A stretch of DNA of 64,000 nucleotides from Bacteroidales bacterium (GTDB lineage Bacteria > Bacteroidota > Bacteroidia > Bacteroidales > UBA932): NCBI GenBank assembly GCA_017430365.1, contig JAFRNC010000001.1, positions 186,001-250,000 of the forward strand, read 5' to 3'. Below, one piece after another: positions 15,882-24,700 of the stretch. The notes beneath the pieces are model-generated. The model saw only the letters and a program-made list of their open reading frames with translations, did no database searches and had not been told where the DNA came from. Numbering within the stretch: position 1 is the first letter of the stretch; every line of letters starts with the position of its first letter. The translations under genes and the position numbers were made by a program.

Positions 15882-16832
15882 TTAACTCTGGATGAACAGG
15901 TCGCTTACGGGTTCGTTGTGGTATATGTGGTCGATCACGTCGGCGAAGAGTCCGGTCATGGACAGGACGGTGAACTTCGAGTTGTCCTTGTCCTGCTTCA
16001 ACGGAACGGTGTCGGCGACGAGGAATTCCTGGATGGGGGAGGCGTTGATCCTGTCGTAAGCCGGGCCGGAGAGGATGGGGTGGGTGCAGACGGCGCGTAC
16101 GCTGAGGGCGCCGCGCTCCATAAGGACGTCGGCGCACTTGGTGATGGTACCGGCTGTATCGACCATGTCGTCTACGATGACGACGTTGCGTCCCTCTATC
16201 TCACCGATTGCGGTCATGCTGCCGATGACGTTGGCTTTGGACCTGTCCTTGTGGCAGATGATAAGGGGGGCGTTGAGGTGGCGGGCATAGATGTTTGCCT
16301 TCTTGGCACCGCCCATGTCCGGAGATGCTATGGAAAGATTATCCAGGTTCATGGCCTTGATATAGGGAATGAAAATGGAACTTGCCCACAGGTGGTCGAC
16401 GGGGATGTCGAAGAAACCCTGGATCTGTGCAGCATGGAGTTCACAGGTCATCACCCTGTCGCAGCCGGCTGCCGTCAGCATGTTGGCGACCAGCTTGGAT
16501 GCGATGGAGACGCGGGGACGGTCCTTGCGGTCCTGGCGGGCCCATCCGAAGTAGGGGATGACAGCGATCACCTTGTATGCTGACGCACGGCGGGCGGCGT
16601 CGATCATCAGAAGGAGCTCGAAGAGGGTGTCGGCCGGAGGGTTGGTACTCTGGACGATGAATACCGTTGCGCCGCGGACGCTTTCAGTGAACTGCGGCTG
16701 GAATTCCCCGTCGCTGAAGACGGTCAGCTCGGAATCACCGAGGCGGGTGTTCAGTCTTTCTGCTATCTTCTCGGCGAAAGTGCGTGATCCGCTGCATGAG
16801 AAGATTTTCAATTTGTGATCGTATTCTTCCAT
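15882..16832 (-). CDS. prs: Prs, ribose-phosphate pyrophosphokinase
   Basis: This is a 316-residue PRPP synthetase, standard length. Seen are the FSDGEFQPQFTESVRG N-terminal segment, the catalytic region GWARQDRKDRPR, the HAAQIQGFFDIPVDHL signature and the PRPP-binding loop VIVDDMVDTAGT. In the signature the usual DLH appears as ELH, a conservative change. The enzyme transfers pyrophosphate from ATP to ribose 5-phosphate. It is second in the engB-led operon, starting 18 nt after engB. Confidence 0.96.
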   Translation of the reverse strand: MEEYDHKLKIFSCSGSRTFAEKIAERLNTRLGDSELTVFSDGEFQPQFTESVRGATVFIVQSTNPPADTLFELLLMIDAARRASAYKVIAVIPYFGWARQDRKDRPRVSIASKLVANMLTAAGCDRVMTCELHAAQIQGFFDIPVDHLWASSIFIPYIKAMNLDNLSIASPDMGGAKKANIYARHLNAPLIICHKDRSKANVIGSMTAIGEIEGRNVVIVDDMVDTAGTITKCADVLMERGALSVRAVCTHPILSGPAYDRINASPIQEFLVADTVPLKQDKDNSKFTVLSMTGLFADVIDHIYHNEPVSDLFIQS

Positions 16833-16850
16833 AGGAAAGTCTAGAAGTTT

Positions 16851-17447
16851 TTATAGGTTGTTGAGGATGGTTTCGATGTAGGACAGTATCTCTTCACGCC
16901 CCATACCCGTCTCGGATGAACTGCAGAAAACCGGCGGCAGTTCCTCCCAGGTCTCGCCGAGGACGGCGGCGTTCTGCTCGACCCTGGCTTTGAGCGCGTT
17001 CACGCCCAGCTTGTCGCACTTGGTGTAGATGATGGCGAACGGTACGCCTTCCTGCCCGAGTTCCGTGATGAATTCCTGGTCGATCTTCTGGAGTTCGTGC
17101 CGCGCATCGAGCAGTACGAAGAGAAGCACCAGTTCCTTGCTGTTGAGGATATACTCCCCGATCATCTCCTGCAATTTCTCTCGCCCCTTCTTCCCCATCC
17201 TGGCATAACCGTAGCCGGGGAGATCGACGAGATACCAGGAATCGTTGATGAGGAAATGATTGACCAGCTGGGTCTTGCCGGGTGTCGCCGAGGTGTGGGC
17301 GAGCCCTTTTTTCTCGCAGAGCCTGTTGATCAGCGACGACTTTCCGACGTTGCTGCGGCCTATGAAGGCGAATTCCGGAAGGGCGGTCTTCGGCTTCTGG
17401 CCGGTATGCTGGCTGCTCCCGGCAAAGATGGCCTGCTTGATGATCAT
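16851..17447 (-). CDS. engB: EngB (YihA/YsxC), ribosome-biogenesis GTPase
   Basis: This 198-residue single-domain GTPase is required for large-subunit assembly. G1 is [11 protein letters not shown]3 is DLPGYGYA, G4 appears as YTKCDKLG and the G5 region SSSETG follows. The G2 threonine area [11 protein letters not shown] is typical of EngB. It is first in the operon engB-prs-nadE-small protein-scpB, behind a TACTTTTG box. Confidence 0.95.
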   Translation of the reverse strand: MIIKQAIFAGSSQHTGQKPKTALPEFAFIGRSNVGKSSLINRLCEKKGLAHTSATPGKTQLVNHFLINDSWYLVDLPGYGYARMGKKGREKLQEMIGEYILNSKELVLLFVLLDARHELQKIDQEFITELGQEGVPFAIIYTKCDKLGVNALKARVEQNAAVLGETWEELPPVFCSSSETGMGREEILSYIETILNNL

Positions 17448-17467
17448 GGATGCGGCGATTTGTCTGA

Positions 17468-17475
17468 CAAAAGTA
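17468..17475 (-). promoter_or_regulatory. -7 promoter element of the engB operon
   Basis: The minus strand reads TACTTTTG, 20 nt before the engB ATG. It lies divergent to the xseA promoter. Confidence 0.65.
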
Positions 17476-17499
17476 AGAAAAAAACTTGAGGATTTTCCG

Positions 17500-17507
17500 T
17501 ATATTTG
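17500..17507 (+). promoter_or_regulatory. -7 promoter element of xseA
   Basis: TATATTTG matches TAnnTTTG and lies 19 nt before the xseA ATG. Confidence 0.65.
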
Positions 17508-17526
17508 TCAACAGTGAATTGTGGAT

Positions 17527-18723
17527 ATGGAGACTAACGGAACCATCGGCCTGCTGGACCTGCAGGAGCAGGTCAGGCAGGCAATAGAAGACTGCTTTCT
17601 CGAGACTGTGTGGCTTCAGGCGGAAATCAGCGAGCTGAAGCAGAACCCTTCCGGGCACTGCTATCTCACGCTGGTGGAAAAGGATCCCGGCTCCAACGCC
17701 CTTCTGGCCAGGGCCACGGCAATTGTCTGGGCTTCCACATGGAGGATGGTGAAACCGTTTTTCGAGTCGCAGACCGGCCGTGCCCTTGCTCCGGGAATGC
17801 GCGTCATGGTAAAGACCCAGGTCAGCTACTCCGCCCTTTACGGCTTGTCTCTCGTGATTTACGATATAGATCCTTCATATACCGTGGGGGATCTGGAGAT
17901 GGCGCGCCAGCGTACGGTAGCAAGGCTGGAAGCCGAAGGGATGTTCGGAATGAACGCCTCGCTGTCACTTCCCGCACTTCCGCGCCGCCTGGCGGTGATC
18001 ACCAGCGCGACGGCTGCCGGTTACCGCGATTTCATGCATCACCTTCAGGATAACGAATACGGTTTCAAGTTCGTGACTAAGCTTTTCCAGGCCGTGATGC
18101 AGGGTGATTCGGCTCCAGGGAGCATCATAGCCGCCCTGGATGCCGTCGCGGAAGAGGCCGGTGACTTCGACGCCGTGCTGATTCTCCGGGGCGGCGGGGG
18201 AGCGATGGACATGGTTTGTTTCGACGATTACGATCTGGCCGTCAACGTGGCGCAGTTTCCGCTTCCGGTCCTGACGGCAATCGGCCACGACCACGATTAC
18301 CATGTGGCAGACATGGTGGCCCATACCCATGTCAAGACGCCGACTGCGCTGGCCGACTGGCTGATAGAACGCTTCGCGTCAGAACAGTGGCAGGTCGACA
18401 GCCTCATGCAGAGACTCCACCTTGCAGTCCGTTCGAAGGCGGTCCGCCAACAGGGCGTATTTGATTCCCTTGCGCTTCGGATCGCCCATGCCGTACATAC
18501 CCGGCATGCCGATGAACTCCGGAGGGTGGAGGCGCTGGCGCTGCGGCTGGATGCAGTAGACCCGCGGCGCGCGCTCGAGCGGGGCTTCCTCGTCGCCCTC
18601 AAGGACGGCCGGCGTGCTGACCGGGCTGCCGTTTTCGCCCATGGCGACCGCCTGACCCTGCTTTTCAGGGACGGCTCGGTCGAGGCGGAAGTGACGTCTG
18701 TCAAGACGGCCCGTGATCAATAG
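17527..18723 (+). CDS. xseA: XseA, exodeoxyribonuclease VII large subunit
   Basis: This is a 398-residue protein: N-terminal OB-fold (VWLQAEISELKQNPSGHCYLTLVEK), central catalytic domain (VITSATAAGYRDFMHHL, LILRGGGGAMDMVCFDDYDLA, PVLTAIGHDHDYHVADMVA), then a helical coiled-coil region and a C-terminal strand segment (ALERGFLVALKDGR). ExoVII degrades single-stranded DNA in either direction and needs many XseB subunits. I use ATG (METNGTIG); a GTG two codons upstream is also possible. Its partner xseB is not adjacent but 1.8 kb downstream. The 3' end overlaps ccsA tail to tail by 7 bp. Confidence 0.95.
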   Translation: METNGTIGLLDLQEQVRQAIEDCFLETVWLQAEISELKQNPSGHCYLTLVEKDPGSNALLARATAIVWASTWRMVKPFFESQTGRALAPGMRVMVKTQVSYSALYGLSLVIYDIDPSYTVGDLEMARQRTVARLEAEGMFGMNASLSLPALPRRLAVITSATAAGYRDFMHHLQDNEYGFKFVTKLFQAVMQGDSAPGSIIAALDAVAEEAGDFDAVLILRGGGGAMDMVCFDDYDLAVNVAQFPLPVLTAIGHDHDYHVADMVAHTHVKTPTALADWLIERFASEQWQVDSLMQRLHLAVRSKAVRQQGVFDSLALRIAHAVHTRHADELRRVEALALRLDAVDPRRALERGFLVALKDGRRADRAAVFAHGDRLTLLFRDGSVEAEVTSVKTARDQ

Positions 18724-19496
18724 ACGTGTATGGAAGTCGCCCTTGCCGACTGCAGGTAGTTGATGCCCCACCAGCACATCTGAAGGCAGAGGTAGGCGAA
18801 GATAAGGAGCCACAGGGCCGTACGGTGTCCCTGCGGCCGGACGCGGCGGAAATGCATGTAGAGCAGATATGACAGCCAGGTTATGGCGGCCCAGGTCTCC
18901 TTGGGGTCCCATCCCCAGTATGTGCCCCAAACCTCTTTGGCCCAGAGCGATCCGAACAGCATTCCGAAGGTCAGGAAAGTCATTCCCACGTATACCAGGT
19001 TGTCCGTCATCGCCATCTCTTCGCCGACCCGCTTTTCCCGGCGGAAAAACAACAGATAGATTGCCATTAGCGTGGCTGCGCCCAGGATGGCGTATGAGAG
19101 CATGTAGACGATGACGTGCGGTGCGAACCACGGGCTCATGAGGGCCGGCATCAGCGTCTTGTTGTGTATCTCCGGCTTGAAGAGGTTGACGCATATGAAT
19201 ACCAGCGCCAGGAATGTCGTGAAACTCAGAATCCACTTGTAGCGCCAGCGGCTGTATACTACGATGCCCGACAGGGGAAGGAAGAACGAATACCAGAGCC
19301 GGGTCTCGCCCTGTGTGCGCAGCGGCGGCCGCTCCAGAGACAGCCATAGACCGGTGATGAATGCCGCATAAACCAGCAGACCCAGGATTGTGAGGCCGGC
19401 GGCCAGCGTCCGCCTGTCCTTCCAGGCGAAGAAAGCTCCTGCAGCCCATAAGCTTACGGCCGGGATGGCAAACCATGCGAACAGATCCCAGGTCAT
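18717..19496 (-). CDS. ccsA: CcsA/ResC-type cytochrome c biogenesis membrane protein
   Basis: This 259-residue polytopic protein has several membrane helices and the tryptophan-rich haem-handling motif WGWDPKETWAAITWLSYLLYMH. Conserved His residues lie in the flanking helices. Together with ResB it forms system II, which carries haem across the membrane and attaches it to apocytochromes c. The start overlaps the resB stop by 4 nt (ATGA), showing translational coupling. Confidence 0.92.
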   Translation of the reverse strand: MTWDLFAWFAIPAVSLWAAGAFFAWKDRRTLAAGLTILGLLVYAAFITGLWLSLERPPLRTQGETRLWYSFFLPLSGIVVYSRWRYKWILSFTTFLALVFICVNLFKPEIHNKTLMPALMSPWFAPHVIVYMLSYAILGAATLMAIYLLFFRREKRVGEEMAMTDNLVYVGMTFLTFGMLFGSLWAKEVWGTYWGWDPKETWAAITWLSYLLYMHFRRVRPQGHRTALWLLIFAYLCLQMCWWGINYLQSARATSIHVY

Positions 19497-20434
19497 GGCT
19501 TATCCTCCTTTTTCCCGGGGCGCGGCGCCATGAAGAAGAAAAGGCAGAGCGCTCCTGCGAGCATCATGTATATTCCGGTGAGAATGAACGGCAGCCACGG
19601 GTCGCTGACCAGTTCCAGGACGCTGATCCGGCTCTCCGTTCCCTTTTCTTCATCGTAATCGTATTGATATATTTTCCAGCGCCCGACTTTAAGCGGCTTG
19701 TTCACCTCTATTACGGCATCGATGCTTTCCCCATTTTTTGTATACACGGTTACATCGGAAGCGAATCGTTTGGGAGTAGCCCGGCGCTGGCCTTCCTGGA
19801 GAGGGAATTCCTCCATGATGAAATCGTGCAGTCCGATGGACAGACCGACGTCGTGCAGGACACCGTTCTCATCTTCGGCACGTGATTCCGTCTCGCCTTC
19901 GCGGGTAGTCATGTGCAGGCGCTGCGTGTCGGGAGCGCCGATGGCGCCGCACACCAGCGCCATGAAAAGGCCGAGGTGATTCAGCAGGAATGGGATTTCC
20001 CGGAGTCTGAAGCGGAGAAGATGGTTGATTGTCGCGAGACCGACTATGACCATCATCCATGAATAGGACAGGACGAACGGCCAGAAATCAAGAATCTGCG
20101 AGAGCCACGGGATTCCGCCGCCCTCTTCCCGCTGGGCGACCAGTCCCATGATGATCGTCAGGCCCAGGGCGTAGCAAAGTGCAGGCACGGCAGCCTGCAG
20201 GTGCATCATCCATTCGAAAAGACGGACTTTCCGCCGCAGAGCGTACATTACTATAAGCGCTGCCAGAAAAACGAGAAGCAGGATCAGATTGACAGGGAAT
20301 GCCAGTACCTCCCAGCGGACAGGGCCGGCCAGCAGCTGCAGCAATATCCCAGCCAGAAGGATGCCGCCCCCGATGAGGAAGCCTTCCTTCATGTCCCAGT
20401 TCCGGTTGCGTTTACTGTGTTCCATTTCCTTCAT
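19493..20434 (-). CDS. resB: ResB/CcsB-like cytochrome c biogenesis protein
   Basis: This is a membrane protein of about 313 residues with at least four N-terminal helices (GFLIGGGILLAGILLQLLAG, VNLILLLVFLAALIVMYAL, ALCYALGLTIIMGLVAQ and a further one). A soluble ResB-like segment follows (GLSIGLHDFIMEEFP, VYTKNGESIDAVIEVNKPLKVGRWKIYQYDYDE), then a last helix. System II partner of CcsA. The open frame extends six codons upstream, but a TATCTTTG box covers that position, so I start at MKEMEHSK; an ATG three codons further in is also possible. Confidence 0.88.
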   Translation of the reverse strand: MKEMEHSKRNRNWDMKEGFLIGGGILLAGILLQLLAGPVRWEVLAFPVNLILLLVFLAALIVMYALRRKVRLFEWMMHLQAAVPALCYALGLTIIMGLVAQREEGGGIPWLSQILDFWPFVLSYSWMMVIVGLATINHLLRFRLREIPFLLNHLGLFMALVCGAIGAPDTQRLHMTTREGETESRAEDENGVLHDVGLSIGLHDFIMEEFPLQEGQRRATPKRFASDVTVYTKNGESIDAVIEVNKPLKVGRWKIYQYDYDEEKGTESRISVLELVSDPWLPFILTGIYMMLAGALCLFFFMAPRPGKKEDKP

Positions 20435-20449
20435 GACCCGGGGTCTCTG

Positions 20450-20457
20450 CAAAGATA
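20450..20457 (-). promoter_or_regulatory. -7 promoter element of resB-ccsA
   Basis: The minus strand reads TATCTTTG, 15 nt before the chosen ATG. It is divergent to the xseB promoter. Confidence 0.7.
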
Positions 20458-20511
20458 TGTGATAGCTTCAATTATTCAAACAAACAGTTTTGCTTTTTCA
20501 GACAGATTGCG

Positions 20512-20519
20512 TAAATTTG
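20512..20519 (+). promoter_or_regulatory. -7 promoter element of xseB-glgB
   Basis: TAAATTTG matches TAnnTTTG and lies 22 nt before the xseB ATG. Confidence 0.6.
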
Positions 20520-20541
20520 AAAGAATTATAGCGATTTGTCC

Positions 20542-20730
20542 ATGGAAGGGAAAAGTTACGAAGAAGTGTTTGCCGAGCTCGAGGAATTGGTGAAGAAGAT
20601 CGAGGATCCTGAGAGGGACCTTTCCGCCATAGGGGCGGACGTAAAGAAGGCGACTGAAATGATCGCATGGTGCCGCGACTACATCCGCGGCAGCGAAGAG
20701 GCAATTGAAAAATTGATGAAAACGGAATAG
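20542..20730 (+). CDS. xseB: XseB, exodeoxyribonuclease VII small subunit
   Basis: This is a 62-residue helical protein starting MEGKSYEEVFAELEELVKKIE, matching the two-helix XseB fold. It supplies the helical partner that binds the long XseA coiled coil. I chose the ATG; a TTG two codons earlier is possible. It is the first gene before glgB, whose ATG is only 2 nt after its stop, so this repair subunit is cotranscribed with a glycogen gene. xseA lies on the same strand but is separated by the oppositely read ccsA/resB pair. Confidence 0.9.
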   Translation: MEGKSYEEVFAELEELVKKIEDPERDLSAIGADVKKATEMIAWCRDYIRGSEEAIEKLMKTE

Positions 20731-20732
20731 AG

Positions 20733-22709
20733 ATGAAAATATGGAAAAAGGATCCCTGGCTGGAGCCGTACGGGAAGATCGTGGAGCGTCGCAACCAGCA
20801 GATCATTATCCGACGGCAGGAAATTGCCGGATATGGGAAACCGTTGAAAGACGCCGTCAACGGCGCGATGTATTATTGCCTGCACAGGGAAGACGGCGAA
20901 TGGGTGTTCCGGGAGTGGGCTCCCAATGCTACCAAAATCTATCTGGTAGGTGACTTCAACGGATGGCGACGCACTCCGGACTGGGCCCTCAAACCGGTGG
21001 GGGAGGGCAATTGGGAGTTGCGGGTCCCAGATAACCTGATCGCTCACGGAGATCTCTACAAGTGGTACGTGGAGTGGCCCGGGGGTGCCGGAGAACGTAT
21101 TCCGGCCTATGCCACGCGCTGCGTCCAGGATCCCGAAACCAAGGTGTTCAGCGCCCAGGTGTGGGCTCCTGCAAAGCCCTACCGCTGGAGGAAGAAACGC
21201 GGCCCGAAGATCGCCAACCCGCTCATCTACGAAGTACATATCGGCATGAGTTCCGAAGAACCGAAGGTGGCTTCGTTTACCGAGTTCCGTGAACAGGTGC
21301 TTCCGCGCGTCATCGAGACCGGCTACAACACGCTGCAGATCATGGCCCTGCAGGAGCATCCCTATTACGGTAGCTTCGGCTATCAGGTATCGAATTTCTT
21401 CGCCCTGAGCAGCCGTTTCGGCACGCCTGAGGAATTCAAGGCCCTGGTCGATGCGGCGCACAAGGCGGGTATTGCCGTGATAATGGACGTGGTCCACAGT
21501 CACGCCGTTAAGAATGAAGTGGAAGGACTGAGCCGTCTCGACGGGTCGTATACCACGTATTTCCACGAAGGACCGCGCGGCGAGCACCCCGCCTGGGGCT
21601 CCCGCTGCTTCGACTACGGCAAGGGGCAGACCCTCCATTTCCTGCTCTCCAACCTGAAATACTGGATGGAGGAATATTGCCTCGACGGCTTCCGTTTCGA
21701 CGGTGTCACGAGCATGCTCTACTATGACCATGGCCTGGAACGCGATTTCAGCGGCTATCCATGCTATTTCGACGGAGGGCAGGATGAGGATGCGATAACC
21801 TATCTCGGCCTGGCCAACATCCTTGTACACGAGATGAACCGCAACGCCTTCACGATTGCGGAGGATATGTCCGGAATGCCGGGGCTCGCCGCTCCCATAC
21901 GGGACGGCGGCATAGGGTTCGACTACCGCATGAGCATGGGCGTGGCGGACCACTGGATCAAATGGATCAAGGAGCGCAGCGACTGGGACTGGAGCATGGG
22001 CGAAATATGGTACGAACTTTCCGGCAAGAGGGCCGACGAGCGGACCATCAGCTATGCCGAGTGCCACGACCAGGCGCTGGTAGGCGACAAGACCATCATC
22101 TTCCGCCTTATCGACAAGGAAATGTACACGGCCATGAACCTCGCCTCCAGGAATCTGGTGGTTGACCGGGGCATTGCCCTGCATAAGATGATCAGGCTCG
22201 TCACGCTGGCGACCGCAGGTGACGGTTACCTCACCTTCATGGGCAATGAATTCGGCCATCCCGAATGGATCGACTTCCCCAGGGAGGGCAACAACTGGTC
22301 GTTCTTCTATGCCCGGCGGCAGTGGTCGCTTGTAGACAACAAGGACCTGCGCTACAGGGGGCTGTGGCTCTTCGAAAAGGCCATGCTGGACATGGCGCGC
22401 GGGAACGCACTGCTGGCTTCGGCTCCGGTCTGCCTGCGTTGCGACGAAGAGAAGAAGATCCTCATCATTTCCCGTGCGGGCCTGGTGGCGGTTTTCAATT
22501 TCAACCCTGGGAATTCGTTCGAGAACTACGGATTCGACGTGGAACCCGGAGAGTATGAAACCGTGCTTGACAGCGACTCGGCCATCTTCGGCGGCTTTGC
22601 ACGGAACGACGACACCGTCAGTCATCTCACTATTCCCGAAGAGGGGACGGACAAGCTCTATCTGTATCTCCCCAGCCGCACCGTGCAGGTGCTGCGCAAG
22701 AAAAAATAG
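20733..22709 (+). CDS. glgB: 1,4-alpha-glucan branching enzyme, eukaryote-like GH13_8 type
   Basis: This 658-residue branching enzyme has an N-terminal CBM48-like domain (FREWAPNATKIYLVGDFNGW) and a GH13 catalytic barrel. The active-site strand is DGFRFDGVTSMLYYDHG (Asp nucleophile), the acid/base Glu is in IAEDMSGMP, and the third carboxylate region follows SYAECHDQALVGDKT. The DGVTSMLYxxHG and HDQALVGDKT blocks resemble eukaryotic GBE1 (subfamily GH13_8) more than E. coli GlgB. It cuts alpha-1,4 chains and rejoins them by alpha-1,6 bonds. It leads into the glycogen genes, which have their own promoter. Confidence 0.93.
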   Translation: MKIWKKDPWLEPYGKIVERRNQQIIIRRQEIAGYGKPLKDAVNGAMYYCLHREDGEWVFREWAPNATKIYLVGDFNGWRRTPDWALKPVGEGNWELRVPDNLIAHGDLYKWYVEWPGGAGERIPAYATRCVQDPETKVFSAQVWAPAKPYRWRKKRGPKIANPLIYEVHIGMSSEEPKVASFTEFREQVLPRVIETGYNTLQIMALQEHPYYGSFGYQVSNFFALSSRFGTPEEFKALVDAAHKAGIAVIMDVVHSHAVKNEVEGLSRLDGSYTTYFHEGPRGEHPAWGSRCFDYGKGQTLHFLLSNLKYWMEEYCLDGFRFDGVTSMLYYDHGLERDFSGYPCYFDGGQDEDAITYLGLANILVHEMNRNAFTIAEDMSGMPGLAAPIRDGGIGFDYRMSMGVADHWIKWIKERSDWDWSMGEIWYELSGKRADERTISYAECHDQALVGDKTIIFRLIDKEMYTAMNLASRNLVVDRGIALHKMIRLVTLATAGDGYLTFMGNEFGHPEWIDFPREGNNWSFFYARRQWSLVDNKDLRYRGLWLFEKAMLDMARGNALLASAPVCLRCDEEKKILIISRAGLVAVFNFNPGNSFENYGFDVEPGEYETVLDSDSAIFGGFARNDDTVSHLTIPEEGTDKLYLYLPSRTVQVLRKKK

Positions 22710-22728
22710 GAGATGCAATAATTTTCAG

Positions 22729-22736
22729 TAACTTTG
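22729..22736 (+). promoter_or_regulatory. -7 promoter element of the glycogen operon
   Basis: TAACTTTG matches TAnnTTTG. It lies 26 nt before the debranching-enzyme ATG and probably drives five genes up to ribF. Confidence 0.65.
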
Positions 22737-22762
22737 CAAGTTCAAACAGTACGGATAAAACA

Positions 22763-24700
22763 ATGGCTTATTTGCAATTCAACAAGGCTGAGCTCGTGAA
22801 CCTGGAATACTCCCTCAAGCGGGAGCTGCTCGCGACCAACCGGACGGGCGGATATTGCAACACCACCATCGTGGGTTGCAATACGCGCAAATATCACGGT
22901 CTGTTCGCAGTTCCGATCGACCGTTTCGACGGGCACCGTTACATGCTGCTGTCGTCCCTCGACGAGACCCTCCTGCAGCACGGGATGCCATTCAACCTCG
23001 GGATCCACTGCTACGGGGATATCTATGAGCCCCGCGGCCACAAGTATATCGTGGATTTCGAAATGAACCCCTTCCCGGTCATCACCTACCGGGTGGGCGG
23101 CATGCTTTTCAAGAAGGAGATACTTTTTGCGGTGGGGAGCGACCAGTTGATGATCCGCTACACCCTCCTCGACGCGCATTCCCATACATTGCTCCGGCTG
23201 AAACCCTATCTGGCCTTCAGGAGCATCCACGAGCTTACCGTGGCCAACGGCGACGCCGACACCCACTACCAGCCCGAAGAGTGCGGCGCTTCGTTCTGCC
23301 TCTATAAGGATTTCCCCAGGCTGCATCTCCAGGTTTCGAAGCCGTGTGAATATGTCCACGCTCCCGACTGGTACCGCAACGTGGTTTACAAAGAAGAGTA
23401 CCGCCGCGGATTCGACTGCCGTGAGGACCTCCTGGTTCCCGGTTTCTTCGAATTCCCGATGGAAAAAGGCGAGAGCGTCGTCTTCTCGGCATCGACTGCA
23501 CCCGTCAATCCCGCCGGCCTGAAGGCGCAGTTCACCCGCGAGGTGAAACGCCGTATGCCGCGCGACAATTACGACGACTGCCTCAAGGCGGCCGCGGAGC
23601 AACTTTTCGCATACAAGGGCAAGCTGGTGCGCATCTGCACCGGTTTCTCCTGGCACGAGATGGGCGGAATGAGGGAGACCTGCATCGCCCTCCCCGGCCT
23701 TACCCTCTACAATACCGGTGACGTCAAACGTTTCGAGAAAATACTCGGAGACCTGATCGCTGAAAACAGCGATGCGTTCCTCCACGGTTCAAATCAGGTG
23801 GAATCGCCCCTCAGGCTGTTCGAGGCCGTCCAGCATCTTGCCAAGTTCACCGGTGACGAAGCCGGAGTCTGGAAACGCTACGGCAAATTCCTCAAGCAGG
23901 TGGTAGAAAGCTACATCGAAGGCCGTCCCGAGGTCTGGCTCCATGACAACGGCCTCCTCTGGGCCTCGAAGCCCGGTGTGGCTCTCAGCTGGATGAACGC
24001 TTACGTCAACGGGCAGCCCGTCACCGAGCGCCGCGGCTATCAGGTCGAGACCAACTGCCTCTGGTACAATGCGGTCTGCTTCACCCTGGACATGGAGAAA
24101 CGTTACGGCAAGTCCGGAAAACTTACCGGTCGCCTCTCCGAGATAAAGGCAGCCATCGAGGCATGCTTCTACGACCTGTTCTGGGTGCCTGCCCGCCGCC
24201 ACCTGGCTGACTTCGTGGACGAATCCGGACAGAACGTCTTCACCCGTCCCAACCAGCTTTATGCATGCTCGCTTGCCTACAGTCCCGTGTCGGAAGAGGT
24301 CCAGGCCGAGATACTGCATGCCGTGAACCGTGAACTCGTTACCACGAGAGGCATCCGTACCCTCTCACCCAAGAATCCGCTCTACCGTTCCCGTTACGAC
24401 GGCAACCAGATCGAGCGTGATACGGCCACCCATAACGGTTGCAACCGTCCCTGGCTCCTCGGTGCATATGTCGATGCGAGTTTCAAACTCTTCGGTCCCT
24501 CTTTCGTCCGCAAGGCACAGGAACTGGTCGACGGCTTCCAGGAGGACCTCAATGTGCATGGTATCGCCGGAGTAGCGGAAATCTACGACGGAGATCCGCC
24601 ATACATGCCTCACGGAGCCATCAACTCGGCCCTCAGCGTGTCGGAAATCATCCGGGTAAAATATCTTATCAACCAATATAAGAAGGAGGAATCGTTATGA
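22763..24700 (+). CDS. Glycogen debranching enzyme (GDE/GH133-like)
   Basis: This 645-residue protein has the bacterial GDE N-terminal domain (LLATNRTGGYCNTTIVGCNTRKYHGLF) and an (alpha/alpha)6 amylo-alpha-1,6-glucosidase-type C-terminal domain with GFSWHEMGGMRETCIALPGL, NGLLWASKPGVALSWMNA and GNQIERDTATHNGCNRPWLLGAYVDA. It is expected to remove alpha-1,6 branch points during glycogen breakdown. It is cytoplasmic, with no signal peptide. Its stop overlaps the start of the next gene (TTATGA), and an AGGAGG site, rare in this window, precedes that start. Confidence 0.92.
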   Translation: MAYLQFNKAELVNLEYSLKRELLATNRTGGYCNTTIVGCNTRKYHGLFAVPIDRFDGHRYMLLSSLDETLLQHGMPFNLGIHCYGDIYEPRGHKYIVDFEMNPFPVITYRVGGMLFKKEILFAVGSDQLMIRYTLLDAHSHTLLRLKPYLAFRSIHELTVANGDADTHYQPEECGASFCLYKDFPRLHLQVSKPCEYVHAPDWYRNVVYKEEYRRGFDCREDLLVPGFFEFPMEKGESVVFSASTAPVNPAGLKAQFTREVKRRMPRDNYDDCLKAAAEQLFAYKGKLVRICTGFSWHEMGGMRETCIALPGLTLYNTGDVKRFEKILGDLIAENSDAFLHGSNQVESPLRLFEAVQHLAKFTGDEAGVWKRYGKFLKQVVESYIEGRPEVWLHDNGLLWASKPGVALSWMNAYVNGQPVTERRGYQVETNCLWYNAVCFTLDMEKRYGKSGKLTGRLSEIKAAIEACFYDLFWVPARRHLADFVDESGQNVFTRPNQLYACSLAYSPVSEEVQAEILHAVNRELVTTRGIRTLSPKNPLYRSRYDGNQIERDTATHNGCNRPWLLGAYVDASFKLFGPSFVRKAQELVDGFQEDLNVHGIAGVAEIYDGDPPYMPHGAINSALSVSEIIRVKYLINQYKKEESL

